A program made the position numbers and the translations under genes. From an uncultured Hyphomicrobiales bacterium (GTDB taxonomy: Bacteria; Pseudomonadota; Alphaproteobacteria; Rhizobiales; Ancalomicrobiaceae), in the NCBI GenBank assembly GCA_903930435.1, contig CAIYYN010000037.1:1-64000 (forward strand): a stretch of 64,000 nucleotides of DNA, written 5' to 3'. The notes under the pieces are model-generated. The model worked only from the letters and a program-made list of their open reading frames with translations. It was not told the origin of the DNA and made no database searches. Shown one piece after another: positions 37,058-46,782 of the stretch (position 1 is its first letter; every line of letters begins with the position of its first letter).

Positions 37058-38138
37058 GGTCGTGTGCCCTGAACAACAGCGACGCATCGCCATAGGAATA
37101 GAACCGGTAGCCCGTATCGATGGCGTGCGCATAGGCGCGACGCATGCAATCCAGCCCGCAGAACGCAGAAACCAGCATGAAAAGCGTCGACCTGGGCAAA
37201 TGAAAGTTGGTCATGAGGATATCGACAGCTTTGATCGGAACACCCGGTGTGACGAAAATATCGGTTTCGTCGGCGAAGGCTGCAATCGAGCCATCGGCTT
37301 GTGCGGCACTTTCCAGCAACCGAAAGGAGGTCGTCCCAACAGCCACGATCCGTCCACCACGGGCTTTGGCCGCAGTCAGCGCTGCCGCCGTTTCCGGCGT
37401 GATCAGCCCCCATTCCGCATGCATGCGATGATCACGCGTATCCTCTGCCTTTACAGGCAAGAACGTCCCGGCTCCGACATGGAGCGTGACGAAATGGCGC
37501 TCGATGCCGCGCGCATCTAGACGGGCAAATAGCTCGGGCGTGAAGTGTAATCCGGCGGTCGGGGCTGCAACGGCACCTTCGTCGCGGGCGTAGATTGTCT
37601 GATAGTCCGCGAGATCCTGCGCATCCGCCGCCCTTTTGGTCCCGATGTAGGGCGGCAGTGGAATGCGACCGATTGCATGGATGTGTTGATCAAGTTCTGG
37701 GCCAGCCAGATCAAAGGCAAGCAGGACGTCTCCGCCCTCGCCTTTCTCCTGAACCGTCGCCCAAAGTTCAGATCCATCGCCGCCATCAGACTGGTCGCTG
37801 AAGAGAACGCGATCGTTTATTTCGAGCTTTTTCGCACCGCGCGCAAAAGCCCGCCAGAGATTGGCCGCTTCGCGCTTGTGCAGATTGAACTGCACACCGG
37901 CTCGCACACCGCCCCGGATACGAACGCCCGACAATTCAGCGGGAATGACCTTGGTGTCATTGAACACAAGGCAATCGCCAGGCTCCAGCAGATCTGCGAG
38001 GTCGCGCACGATCGCGTCAGCCAGTTCCGTCGGCCCATCCGGGCGAACGACGAGCAAACGCGCTGAATCGCGCGGAGACGCGGGTCTCAGCGCGATCAAG
38101 GCGTCCGGCAAATCAAAGTCAAACTGGTCAACGCGCAT
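37050..38138 (-). CDS. queA: S-adenosylmethionine:tRNA ribosyltransferase-isomerase
   Basis: It transfers the ribose part of SAM to preQ1-tRNA, making epoxyqueuosine, the step after Tgt. The N-terminus [19 protein letters not shown] is typical. [34 protein letters not shown] and [14 protein letters not shown] are conserved blocks of the family. Length 362 is normal. It overlaps tgt by eight bases and lies 31 bases after the cyclophilin gene, so the three are very likely one operon. Confidence 0.96.
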   Translation of the reverse strand: MRVDQFDFDLPDALIALRPASPRDSARLLVVRPDGPTELADAIVRDLADLLEPGDCLVFNDTKVIPAELSGVRIRGGVRAGVQFNLHKREAANLWRAFARGAKKLEINDRVLFSDQSDGGDGSELWATVQEKGEGGDVLLAFDLAGPELDQHIHAIGRIPLPPYIGTKRAADAQDLADYQTIYARDEGAVAAPTAGLHFTPELFARLDARGIERHFVTLHVGAGTFLPVKAEDTRDHRMHAEWGLITPETAAALTAAKARGGRIVAVGTTSFRLLESAAQADGSIAAFADETDIFVTPGVPIKAVDILMTNFHLPRSTLFMLVSAFCGLDCMRRAYAHAIDTGYRFYSYGDASLLFRAHDHD

Positions 38139-38169
38139 GCATCAACGCTTCAGGGTCGCAGGCTCGCCG

Positions 38170-38643
38170 TCAGGCCACGTCCGCCATAACGCGCATGGAA
38201 ACGATGGTATCCGGATTCTTGACCGGCTCGCCACGCTTGATGGTGTCGACGACATCCATACCTTCGACCACCTGACCCCAAACCGAATATTGCCGGTCGA
38301 GCCACGGCGCACGAGCAAAACAGATGAAGAACTGCGAGTTAGCCGAATCCGGACTCGCCGACCGCGCCATCGAGCAGGTGCCACGATCATGCGGCTCGCG
38401 TGAGAATTCAGCCTTCAGGTTCGGCTTGTCGGAACCGCCGGTGCCGGTGCCATGCGGGCAACCGGTCTGGGCCATGAAGCCATCAATGACGCGATGGAAG
38501 ACGATGCCATCGTAAAACTTTTCGCGGGCCAGTTCCTTGATACGTTCGACATGGCCCGGAGCCAGGTCGGGACGCAACTGAATGACGACCTTTCCCTTGC
38601 TGGTTTCGAGGACGATTGTGTTTTCTGGATCGAGATCGGCCAT
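38170..38643 (-). CDS. ppiB: Peptidyl-prolyl cis-trans isomerase, cyclophilin type (cytoplasmic)
   Basis: A 157-residue single-domain cyclophilin with no signal peptide. FHRVIDGFMAQTGCPHGTGTGG contains the catalytic Arg and Gln region, and SANSQFFICFARAPWLD the substrate-binding region. The Trp in LDRQYSVWGQV is at the usual place. It heads the queA-tgt operon, a common order in this group of bacteria. Confidence 0.93.
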   Translation of the reverse strand: MADLDPENTIVLETSKGKVVIQLRPDLAPGHVERIKELAREKFYDGIVFHRVIDGFMAQTGCPHGTGTGGSDKPNLKAEFSREPHDRGTCSMARSASPDSANSQFFICFARAPWLDRQYSVWGQVVEGMDVVDTIKRGEPVKNPDTIVSMRVMADVA

Positions 38644-38739
38644 GGTCCACTCCTGGGAAAGCGCCTGAATGAGATCCGACGGCAGAACCGTCGTTGTTAT
38701 TTGGGCGCTTTATTTCCTGAAATGAGCCGGACCGCAACC

Positions 38740-39390
38740 TTATTCGTCAACTTCGTCGGATGGAACGATCCAGGGCTCGAGCGCAGCAGCCTCTTTCCAG
38801 TTGCGCATGGCAGGCAGGTCATTCATGGCATTCACATAGGCACGTGTGTCTTCGGAGATCGGCCAGTTGTAGCCCGTCAACCGGTGGACAACCGGCGCAT
38901 ACATCGCGTCTGCCGCCGAAAAGTCGCCGAACAGGAATGGGCCTGAGCTTCCATACGTCGAGCGGGCATTTCGCCACAGCGCTTCGATACGAGCCACATC
39001 GGCAATCGCCGCAGCACCACGATCCCGATACGCAAACGTCTTGCGCAGGTTCATCGGGCAAGCCGAACGGAGCCCAGAGAAGCCGGCATGCATCTCATTC
39101 GAGATCGCGCGAGCATGCGCCCGGGCCGCCCTGTCACGGGGCCAGATGGCCAGATCCGGAAAGGTCTCTGACAGATATTCAATGATCGCGAGCGTCTCCC
39201 AGATCGCGATGTCCCCATCGATCAGGCATGGTACTCGGCCGGAGGGAGAAAATGCCCTGATTTCGTCGGCGGTTGTCGGTTCGTCCAGCCGGATCAGCGT
39301 CTCCTCAAACGGCAGGCCGAAGTGCGTCATCACCAGCCAGGGCCGAAGTGACCAGGACGAATAGGTCTTGTTTGCAATGACGAGCCGCAT
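38740..39390 (-). CDS. Glutathione S-transferase family protein
   Basis: A 216-residue GST-fold protein. The N-terminal thioredoxin-like part begins MRLVIANKTYSSWSLRPWL, with the SSWS pattern of the zeta/beta-like group in the active-site region. SPSGRVPCLID and WETLAIIEYLSETF come next, followed by a helical domain. I chose the ATG at 39390 because AAGGGA lies eight bases upstream; the longer frame adds 15 residues in front of the first strand. It is separated by about 96 bases from the cyclophilin gene downstream. The substrate is unknown. Confidence 0.87.
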   Translation of the reverse strand: MRLVIANKTYSSWSLRPWLVMTHFGLPFEETLIRLDEPTTADEIRAFSPSGRVPCLIDGDIAIWETLAIIEYLSETFPDLAIWPRDRAARAHARAISNEMHAGFSGLRSACPMNLRKTFAYRDRGAAAIADVARIEALWRNARSTYGSSGPFLFGDFSAADAMYAPVVHRLTGYNWPISEDTRAYVNAMNDLPAMRNWKEAAALEPWIVPSDEVDE

Positions 39391-39660
39391 CAGTTGGTCC
39401 CTTGTTTCGAACGGGGCGATGATTGATTTGGCCATGGCTCGAATGTCGCGTCCAACAAAATTCTGAAATGGATCCCATCACCTTTCATGATGGGATAAGC
39501 CGGTTTTGCTGGCAGATGCTTTGCGCTCCGGTTCGCAGGTGTTGGTTTCATGCAACAGGTGGCAAATGCGTAACATTTTTCGACTACGGCGTTTGATTGT
39601 TGGCCAAAACCGCCAGCAAAGCCTTTCTATTTGGCCCGCCTTTGTTCTATAGACCTCGTC

Positions 39661-40836
39661 ATGTCGATGATTACCTCAACCGCCGAACTCGCTGAAGCCT
39701 GTAACCGCCTCGCTGCCCACCCCTATGTGGCCGTTGATACAGAATTCCTGCGCGAAACAACCTATTGGCCGAAGCTCTGCGTCGTTCAGATGGCAGGACC
39801 GGATACGGCTGTCATTGTTGATGCGTTGGCACCGGGACTCGACATGCAGCCACTGTTGGATCTGATGGCCAATGAGGCGGTCATGAAGGTCTTTCATGCG
39901 GCCCGGCAGGACGTCGAAATCATCTTCCGCATGGGCGGCTTCGTGCCGAAACCTATGTTCGATACGCAGGTCGCCGCCATGGTATGCGGCTTTGGCGACA
40001 GCATCTCCTATGACCAACTCGTCCAGCGCGTCACCGGCGAGCATCTCGATAAGTCATCCCGTTATACCGATTGGACCCGTCGTCCGCTGTCGGAAAAGCA
40101 ACTTGTTTACGCGCTCTCGGACGTAACCCATTTGCGCGATGTCTATCATTACCTCTGCCAAAGCCTTGCCGCCCAGGGACGGACTGATTGGGTCGCCGAA
40201 GAGATGGAAGTTCTCACCTCGCGCGACACCTATGACATGCGTCCGGAAGACGCGTGGGAACGCTTGAAAATGCGGGTGAAGAAGCCAATCGAGCTTCTGA
40301 TCCTCAAGGAACTTGCCGCCTGGCGCGAACGTGAAGCGCGCGCCCGCGACGTGCCGCGATCGCGCGTCCTGAAAGATGAAAGCATCTACGAGATCGCTGG
40401 CGACCAGCCTTCCGAAGCAGCTGCGCTTGGTAATCTCCGCAGCTTGTCCAAGGGCATGGAACGATCACGCGCTGGCGAAGAGATTCTGGCGATCGTCCGA
40501 CGCGCACTGAACACACCGCGCGATCAGTTGCCCATGGTACCGAAGCCGAAAGTCATTCCCGAGGGATCTTTGGCTGCCGTCGACCTCATGAAGGTCCTGC
40601 TGAAACTGATTTCCGAAAAACACGGCGTTGCGGCCAAGGTGCTTGCGACCGTCGATGATCTCGAAGCGATTGCGCTCGATGACGATGCGGATGTCCCGGT
40701 TCTCAAGGGTTGGCGCCGGGAATTGTTCGGCGAAAAGGCGCTGGAACTGAAGCATGGGCGACTGGCTCTGACCTTTGATGGCAAGCGTGTCGTCGTCAGG
40801 CAGATCGAGCCTGAAAACAGAACCAAGCGAGCCTGA
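39661..40836 (+). CDS. rnd: Ribonuclease D
   Basis: A 3'-5' exoribonuclease that trims tRNA and other small RNAs. The DEDD exonuclease motifs are visible: VDTEFLRE (Asp, Glu), [11 protein letters not shown] (Asp), and YALSDVTHL (Tyr, Asp). The downstream helical HRDC-type region includes [10 protein letters not shown]. At 391 residues it has the normal size. I chose the ATG at 39661; another in-frame ATG lies 30 bases earlier. It converges on arfB with two bases between. Confidence 0.94.
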   Translation: MSMITSTAELAEACNRLAAHPYVAVDTEFLRETTYWPKLCVVQMAGPDTAVIVDALAPGLDMQPLLDLMANEAVMKVFHAARQDVEIIFRMGGFVPKPMFDTQVAAMVCGFGDSISYDQLVQRVTGEHLDKSSRYTDWTRRPLSEKQLVYALSDVTHLRDVYHYLCQSLAAQGRTDWVAEEMEVLTSRDTYDMRPEDAWERLKMRVKKPIELLILKELAAWREREARARDVPRSRVLKDESIYEIAGDQPSEAAALGNLRSLSKGMERSRAGEEILAIVRRALNTPRDQLPMVPKPKVIPEGSLAAVDLMKVLLKLISEKHGVAAKVLATVDDLEAIALDDDADVPVLKGWRRELFGEKALELKHGRLALTFDGKRVVVRQIEPENRTKRA

Positions 40837-40838
40837 CC

Positions 40839-41264
40839 TCAGTCATCTGTTCCACGGAATGACCGACCACTCTTGACAGCCGCTCGCCGCGTCTTGCTAT
40901 CCAGGCGGCGCGTCTTGGAGGCTAATGTCGGGCGTGTTGGGCGACGCGGAGGCGGAGGCGGCGCGGCTGCCTCCGATATCAAGGCCAAGAGACGCTCCCG
41001 CGCATCTTCCCGGTTTCGCTCCTGGGTCCTGAACCGATCAGCTCGAATGATCAGAACACCCTCCAGTGTCAAACGGCGCCCACCCAGACGGCTCAGGCGA
41101 CTTTTAACGGGGTCCGGCAAGTTCGGCGAATGCCAGACGTCAAAGCGCAGCTCAACGGCTGTGGATACCTTGTTGACGTTCTGACCGCCCGGTCCTGACG
41201 CACGGATAAAGGTCTCGATGAGTTCGTCGTCACTGATCGCGATGTTGGCCGTCACCTGTATCAT
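40839..41264 (-). CDS. arfB: Peptidyl-tRNA hydrolase ArfB (ribosome rescue)
   Basis: A 141-residue rescue factor that hydrolyses peptidyl-tRNA on stalled ribosomes. The GGQ motif lies in RASGPGGQNVNKVST (about 25-33). The C-terminal tail is strongly basic (RRLDSKTRRAAVKSG), as needed to enter the empty mRNA channel. The start at 41264 matches the family length; the frame is open 42 bases further upstream. Confidence 0.92.
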   Translation of the reverse strand: MIQVTANIAISDDELIETFIRASGPGGQNVNKVSTAVELRFDVWHSPNLPDPVKSRLSRLGGRRLTLEGVLIIRADRFRTQERNREDARERLLALISEAAAPPPPPRRPTRPTLASKTRRLDSKTRRAAVKSGRSFRGTDD

Positions 41265-41460
41265 GCAGACGCTATAGCAAATGACGAAACCGAGGGCCAA
41301 TGACAAAAATATGTGCCAAACCAGTCACACTGCCGTAAATTTGCAACAATTTCGCTTGAATTGGACTAACAATGCAGGCGCAGTTGCTGACTCGAACGCG
41401 GCGTTGACCGCTTGACCGTTGGCCATAGGAACGAAAACCGACGTGCGAACCGGGAGGCAC

Positions 41461-43815
41461 ATGGTCAACGACGACGCCATTCTGACGATCCCCAAACATG
41501 TGACCGCGCCGCTCGGCGGCGGTGGCAAAAAGATCCGCGCACTTGGACTGGTGACGGTAGTCGTCACGCTGGTTTCGGTGGTCGTGTCATTTTTGGTGCT
41601 GACAGATCTGACGCCCATCTCGCCGACACCTGAAGTCGTGTCGATTGCGCTGTCGATCAACGGTGCACTGCTGCTGATCCTGGCGGGACTGATCACCTGG
41701 GAAGCAATCGGGCTCTTTGTCGCGTGGAAAGACGGTCGCGCGGCTGCGCGCTTGCATTGGCAGATTATTGCCCTTTTCAGCCTGGTCGCGACCACACCGG
41801 CGATCCTTCTGGCAATCCTGGCATCGGTCACCCTTGATCGCGGGCTCGACCACTGGTTCGAGACAAGCACGCGGACAATTGTCGAGAACTCGGCAAATGT
41901 GGGCGAAGCCTACGTCAAGGAACACAGTGACGCCCTGCGCGCAGAAGCTGTCGCGCTGGCTAATCAGATCGATCAAAATCAACAGATGTATGAAAACGAG
42001 CCAAGTCGTTTCGACGCCAATTTTCAGAATTGGTGCCAACAGCTGTTCATTCCGACCGCTATTCTGATGAAGCGGGACAGCACCGTCCTGACACGCGTGT
42101 TGCTCGTCGAGAACTGGAATGACATCGCGATGCCGCCGGAAGTCGCCATGCGAAAGGCTGAGGATGGCGATCCGGTCGTCATTACGCCTGGCACGAACAA
42201 TCAGGTCGGCGTCGTCATGAAACTCAAGGAGTTCGACGACACCTATCTTTATGTCACCAGACCACTAGATCCCGGCACATGGCGTCAGGTCAGGTTGGCA
42301 CAGGAAGCAGCAGCGGATTATCGCGATCTCGAGGCCAGTCGAAAAGGCGTTCAATTGGTCTTCGGCCTCGTGTTCACGGGCGTCGCCTTCATTCTGTTGC
42401 TGGCCGCGGTCTGGCTCGGAATCGGATTTGCCAATCGGCTTGTTGCTCCTATCCGCCGCCTCATTCTGGCAGCCGACTATGTGTCTCAGGGCAATCTGGC
42501 CGTGCGGGTGCCAATACGCCCGAAGGAGGGTGACCTCGCCCATCTCGGCGAGACCTTCAACAAGATGACATCGGAACTCAGGACCCAGAGGGCCGAACTG
42601 ATCGAGGCCAATGAGCAAAACGATCGTCGCCGTCGCTTCACCGAAGCCGTTCTCGCTGGCGTGACCGCCGGGGTCCTGGGTGTTGCCGGGGATGGCAGTA
42701 TCACATTGGCAAACAGGACTGCCTTGACCCTGCTCGATGAGGACGAAGCCAATGTCCTGTCAAGACAGGTCGTTGAACTGGTGCCTGAACTCGCTGCCGC
42801 CTTGCACGAGGTATCATCGGATGAACACACCGAGCGTCGCTCGTGGCAGATCACGTTGCGCCGGGCAGGCAAGGAGCGGACTGTCGCCGTTCGGATCACC
42901 ACGGAGACGGAGGACACGCCTGCTGGCGGGCTGGTCGTCACGCTTGATGACATTACGGATCTGATGACGGCCCAGCGACTGAGCGCCTGGGCTGATATCG
43001 CCCGCCGCATCGCGCATGAAATCAAGAACCCGCTGACACCGATCCAGCTTTCGGCAGAGCGCATACGCCGCAGATATTCCAAGTTTGTGCAGGAAGACAG
43101 TCAGGTCTTTGACCAATGCATTGACACCATCATCCGGCAGGTCGGCGACATCGAACGCATGGTCAATGAATTCTCGTCGTTCGCACGCATGCCCAAGCCC
43201 AATTTCGTCCGCGGCAACGTCGCTGACTCTATCCGGGAAGCCGTCTTCCTGATGAGCGTAAGCCATCCCGAAATCGAGTTTGTCTCGGAGCTACCCGGCG
43301 AGCCATTGATCGGGCGTTATGATCAACGGCTGTTGTTGCAGGCATTCACCAATGTCATCAAAAACGGATCCGAGGCCATTGATGCGGTTCCTGAACACAT
43401 CAGAAGCAAGGGCAAGCTGGTCGTCAGGGCAAGGCGTGATGTGCGTTCGATTATCATTGAGGTCATTGACAACGGTATCGGGTTACCATCAGAAAACCGC
43501 CACCGGTTACTTGAGCCCTATGTGACGACGAGAGAAAAAGGAACAGGCCTAGGTCTGTCGATTGTCCGCAAGATCCCGGAAGATCATGGCGGACGCATCG
43601 AATTACTGGACTCGCCCGAGGTCTTGCGCGGCGGGCGCGGGGCGATGATGCAGCTCATTTTGCCGATCATGGAAGACCAGGACGGCTCGAATGCCCAAGT
43701 CACCACCGGCAGCGAAGACCCTCCCACCGATGGTGTGGGTACTGTGACGGGCCAAACCAAAATAGAGGCCCATCCTCAACCAGGAGACGAGACGCTGTCC
43801 GCAGCTCCATCCTAG
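41461..43815 (+). CDS. ntrY: Nitrogen-regulation sensor histidine kinase NtrY
   Basis: A 784-residue membrane kinase of the NtrY/NtrX pair that controls nitrogen and, in several rhizobia, redox and envelope responses. It has three N-terminal helices (about 29-49, 61-90, 102-124), a periplasmic sensor domain, a fourth helix near 310-335, then HAMP, PAS, and the kinase core with [13 protein letters not shown] (His near 519) and an ATP-binding domain (VIKNGSEAI, DNGIGLP, GTGLGLSIV). I chose the ATG at 41461, which has GGGAGG upstream. Its usual neighbour ntrC is not adjacent but about 17 kb away. Confidence 0.95.
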   Translation: MVNDDAILTIPKHVTAPLGGGGKKIRALGLVTVVVTLVSVVVSFLVLTDLTPISPTPEVVSIALSINGALLLILAGLITWEAIGLFVAWKDGRAAARLHWQIIALFSLVATTPAILLAILASVTLDRGLDHWFETSTRTIVENSANVGEAYVKEHSDALRAEAVALANQIDQNQQMYENEPSRFDANFQNWCQQLFIPTAILMKRDSTVLTRVLLVENWNDIAMPPEVAMRKAEDGDPVVITPGTNNQVGVVMKLKEFDDTYLYVTRPLDPGTWRQVRLAQEAAADYRDLEASRKGVQLVFGLVFTGVAFILLLAAVWLGIGFANRLVAPIRRLILAADYVSQGNLAVRVPIRPKEGDLAHLGETFNKMTSELRTQRAELIEANEQNDRRRRFTEAVLAGVTAGVLGVAGDGSITLANRTALTLLDEDEANVLSRQVVELVPELAAALHEVSSDEHTERRSWQITLRRAGKERTVAVRITTETEDTPAGGLVVTLDDITDLMTAQRLSAWADIARRIAHEIKNPLTPIQLSAERIRRRYSKFVQEDSQVFDQCIDTIIRQVGDIERMVNEFSSFARMPKPNFVRGNVADSIREAVFLMSVSHPEIEFVSELPGEPLIGRYDQRLLLQAFTNVIKNGSEAIDAVPEHIRSKGKLVVRARRDVRSIIIEVIDNGIGLPSENRHRLLEPYVTTREKGTGLGLSIVRKIPEDHGGRIELLDSPEVLRGGRGAMMQLILPIMEDQDGSNAQVTTGSEDPPTDGVGTVTGQTKIEAHPQPGDETLSAAPS

Positions 43816-43915
43816 TCTTTCGTAAACCAACCTCTTTTATGGTCCCGCAGGAATTTGACAGCCAACAAGACGTCAAAACGCATATTGGCAGTCGGTCACG
43901 AGGCAAGTTTTCAAA

Positions 43916-45283
43916 ATGGCATCAGATATTCTCATTGTAGATGACGAGCACGATATCCGCGAACTCGTCGCCGGTATTCTGGAAGACGAAGGCCATGGAA
44001 CCCGAAAGGCTGGCTCAAGCGACGAATGCCTGGAGGCAATCGCCAAGCGCCGCCCATCCATGATCTTTCTGGACATCTGGCTCCAGGGAAGCCGGCTGGA
44101 TGGCTTGTCGCTTCTGGATGTGATCAAGCAACAACATCCGGATATGCCGGTTGTCGTCATTTCGGGCCATGGCAACATTGAGACAGCAGTCAGCGCCATC
44201 AAGCGTGGTGCCTATGATTACATCGAGAAGCCGTTCAAATCTGATCGCTTGCTGCTGATCGCCGAACGGGCGCTCGAAGCCTCGACACTGCGCCGCGAGG
44301 TGCGCGAACTCCGCGAACGCTCAGGCGATACGTCCGAATTGCTCGGTTCCTCGACCGTCGCCAACCAGCTTCGCAGCCAACTCGAACGAGTAGGTCCAAC
44401 GAACAGCCGGATCATGATCGCGGGTCCCTCCGGGTCAGGCAAGGAACTGACGGCGCGCGTTATTCACAAGTTGTCCAATCGGGCCAGTGGGCCATTTGTT
44501 GTGCTCAACGCGGCCGCAATCACGCCCGACGCGATGGAACACGCGCTCTTCGGCAACGAGATAACGTCCGATCAACCCCGCAAGGTCGGTGCTCTGGAAG
44601 AAGCCCATGGCGGCACGCTCTACCTCGACGAAGTCGCTGACATGCCACGGGAAACCCAGAGCAAGATCCTGCGCGTCCTCGTCGACCAGACCTTCACGCG
44701 GGTTGGCGGAGCCACGCGGGTGCAAGTGGATGTCCGCGTCATTTCGTCGACTGCGCGTGACCTGAGACGCGAGATCGAAGCAGGACGGTTTCGCGAAGAC
44801 CTGTTCCATCGCCTCGCCGTCGTGCCGATCCGTGTGCCATCACTTGCCGAGCGTCGGGATGACATCCCCGTTCTGATCGCGCATTTCATGGAACAGATCA
44901 GTCGCTCGACCGGGCTGCCAATTCGCAAGATTGGTGACGACGCGATGGCTGTCCTGCAAGCACATGACTGGCCGGGCAACATTCGGCAACTCCGCAACAA
45001 TGTGGAGCGCCTGATGATTCTGACGCGTGGGGACGCCGACGCCGTGATCACAGCGGATCTCCTGCCAACCGAAGTGGGCGCCATGCTGCCAGCCATGCCA
45101 ACGGGCGCGGGCGGAGAACATCTCATGGCCCTGCCGTTGCGCGACGCGCGCGAGATCTTCGAGCGCGAATATCTGCTTGCCCAGATCAATCGGTTCGGCG
45201 GCAATATTTCCCGCACGGCCGAATTTGTCGGAATGGAACGGTCGGCCTTGCACCGCAAGCTCAAGTCTCTAGGGGTCGGATAA
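43916..45283 (+). CDS. ntrX: Nitrogen-regulation response regulator NtrX
   Basis: A 455-residue regulator: receiver domain (1-120, phospho-acceptor Asp53 in FLDIWLQG), AAA+ domain with Walker A GPSGSGKE, and a C-terminal Fis-type helix-turn-helix (GNISRTAEFVGMERSALHRKLKSL). The GAFTGA loop that contacts sigma-54 is absent, as is usual for alphaproteobacterial NtrX, so it likely does not act through sigma-54. It follows ntrY after 100 bases. Confidence 0.95.
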   Translation: MASDILIVDDEHDIRELVAGILEDEGHGTRKAGSSDECLEAIAKRRPSMIFLDIWLQGSRLDGLSLLDVIKQQHPDMPVVVISGHGNIETAVSAIKRGAYDYIEKPFKSDRLLLIAERALEASTLRREVRELRERSGDTSELLGSSTVANQLRSQLERVGPTNSRIMIAGPSGSGKELTARVIHKLSNRASGPFVVLNAAAITPDAMEHALFGNEITSDQPRKVGALEEAHGGTLYLDEVADMPRETQSKILRVLVDQTFTRVGGATRVQVDVRVISSTARDLRREIEAGRFREDLFHRLAVVPIRVPSLAERRDDIPVLIAHFMEQISRSTGLPIRKIGDDAMAVLQAHDWPGNIRQLRNNVERLMILTRGDADAVITADLLPTEVGAMLPAMPTGAGGEHLMALPLRDAREIFEREYLLAQINRFGGNISRTAEFVGMERSALHRKLKSLGVG

Positions 45284-45357
45284 CACGGCGATCAGGCAAG
45301 GCGCGGCATGGTCTGCGTGCCTTTTCGCAAATCCGTTCTTTCACGAAAGACAATCCA

Positions 45358-46254
45358 ATGCCCACGCACAGAATTGGTCGTGTTTCCTATGTCAACGGCC
45401 GCTACGTCCCGCACAGCGACGCCGCAGTGCACATCGAAGACCGGGGCTATCAGTTCGCCGACGCGATCTATGAGGCCTGTGAAGTTCGAAACGGGTCTAT
45501 CGTCGACCTGACGCGTCATCTGGATCGCATGGATCGCTCGCTGCGTGAACTGCGGATCAGCGAGCCCATGAGCCGCAAAGCCTTGGCGCTTGTCTTGGCA
45601 GAGGTGATTCGCCGCAATCGCGTCCGATACGGCAGCATCTACCTCCAGATCAGTCGCGGCGTCGCAAGGCGGGATCATCCCTTTCCGACACGTCCTGTCG
45701 CTCCCAGCGTTGTTGTTGTAGCAAAGCACGGCGATCAGAAGAAGAATGACGCAATGGCAGTAGCGGGAATCGGTGTCATCACGATGCCGGATCTCAGGTG
45801 GGGCCGCGTCGATATCAAAACAGTCGGCCTGTTGCCGAATGTCCTTGCAAAGCAAGCTGCGCGCGAAGCGAACGCGCGGGAAGCCTGGCTCGTAGACGAC
45901 GCAGGATTTGTGACAGAAGGCGGGTCGTCGAATGCCTGGATCGTGACTGCTGATGGCGTGCTCGTCACGCGCCCTGAAGGACCGGATATTCTCTCAGGCA
46001 TCACGCGACGTGGCGTTATGGATACAGCGGAAAAGCTCGGAATTCGCGTCGAATTGAGAGCATTCACTGTCGAAGAGGCCAGTCAGGCACGCGAAGCCTT
46101 CATCACATCTGCCTCCTCCATCGTCATGCCGGTCGTCACCATCAATGGCAAAAGCGTCGCAAATGGTCATCCGGGCACGCTGGCGACACATTTGCGTGAG
46201 CAGTTTCACGGCGTTGTCGAGGCGCGCAATTTATCGACGCGAATCCCGATCTGA
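45358..46254 (+). CDS. dat: D-amino-acid transaminase (class IV PLP enzyme)
   Basis: A 298-residue fold-type IV aminotransferase that makes D-alanine or D-glutamate. The opening MPTHRIGRVSYVNGRYVPH and HIEDRGYQFADAIYEAC are typical. The PLP lysine lies in DIKTVGLLPNVLAK (about residue 154). TEGGSSNAWIV and FITSASSIVMPVV form the cofactor phosphate-binding region. It lies between ntrX and hfq, a common position in rhizobia. A hairpin around its stop codon may end the message. Confidence 0.9.
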   Translation: MPTHRIGRVSYVNGRYVPHSDAAVHIEDRGYQFADAIYEACEVRNGSIVDLTRHLDRMDRSLRELRISEPMSRKALALVLAEVIRRNRVRYGSIYLQISRGVARRDHPFPTRPVAPSVVVVAKHGDQKKNDAMAVAGIGVITMPDLRWGRVDIKTVGLLPNVLAKQAAREANAREAWLVDDAGFVTEGGSSNAWIVTADGVLVTRPEGPDILSGITRRGVMDTAEKLGIRVELRAFTVEEASQAREAFITSASSIVMPVVTINGKSVANGHPGTLATHLREQFHGVVEARNLSTRIPI

Positions 46255-46265
46255 AAATCGGGATT
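46242..46265 (+). terminator. Hairpin enclosing the dat stop codon
   Basis: AATCCCGAT (46242-46250) pairs perfectly with ATCGGGATT (46257-46265). The six-base loop CTGAAA holds the TGA stop of dat. Only a short T-run follows. It would separate the dat message from hfq, which must then have its own promoter in the following 265 bases. Confidence 0.45.
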
Positions 46266-46377
46266 TGGCGTATCGAGATTTTCGTGGTTGACTAGAACTG
46301 GATGGCTCAAGACCAGCGACACGGTTATGTGCGCAGTCGCAGGCCAACCACTGGCCGCACATGTCCTTGCCTGACGG

Positions 46378-46518
46378 ATGTCAAAAAAATGGTTTCGGTA
46401 CCTGACAGACCCGGAACACATTCGATTGATGGAAGCGGGGCCTGACCTGGACATCATCAGCCTCAAGGAAGAACGTCAGTTGCCGTGCGAGACTGGCCAA
46501 AAAACAAACGAACGATAA
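46378..46518 (+). CDS. Possible small protein (46 residues) just upstream of hfq
   Basis: An ATG at 46378 opens a frame that starts MSKKWFRYLTDPEHIRL and ends at TAA 46516-46518, 12 bases before the hfq start. The composition looks protein-like, with charged and aromatic residues and no low complexity. The ribosome-binding site is poor and I know no family. It may be a real small gene or a leader frame affecting hfq translation. Confidence 0.3.
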   Translation: MSKKWFRYLTDPEHIRLMEAGPDLDIISLKEERQLPCETGQKTNER

Positions 46519-46530
46519 GGTAACAAGAAA

Positions 46531-46782
46531 ATGGCGGACCGCGCTCAGAACCTACAGGACACGTTTCTCAACTACGTGCGCAAGAACAAGACACCCTTGA
46601 CGATCTTTCTTGTAAACGGTGTCAAGCTGCAAGGTGTCGTGACCTGGTTTGATAACTTCTGCGTCCTCTTGCGTCGTGATGGACACTCGCAACTCGTCTA
46701 CAAGCACGCCATATCCACGATCATGCCGGGAACACCGCTTCAGTTGTTTGAACCTACCGATGATGAACGGGTGGGAGGTTGA
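46531..46782 (+). CDS. hfq: RNA chaperone Hfq
   Basis: The 83-residue Sm-like protein forms a hexamer that pairs small RNAs with messages. Sm1 is visible in [29 protein letters not shown] and Sm2 in [11 protein letters not shown]. Its C-terminal tail is short, as in alphaproteobacteria. The hflX start follows directly and shares its ribosome-binding site with the end of this gene. Confidence 0.98.
   Translation: MADRAQNLQDTFLNYVRKNKTPLTIFLVNGVKLQGVVTWFDNFCVLLRRDGHSQLVYKHAISTIMPGTPLQLFEPTDDERVGG

Noticed and set aside
43916-45283. NtrX lacking GAFTGA as a damaged regulator
   Set aside because: Loss of this loop is normal for alphaproteobacterial NtrX.
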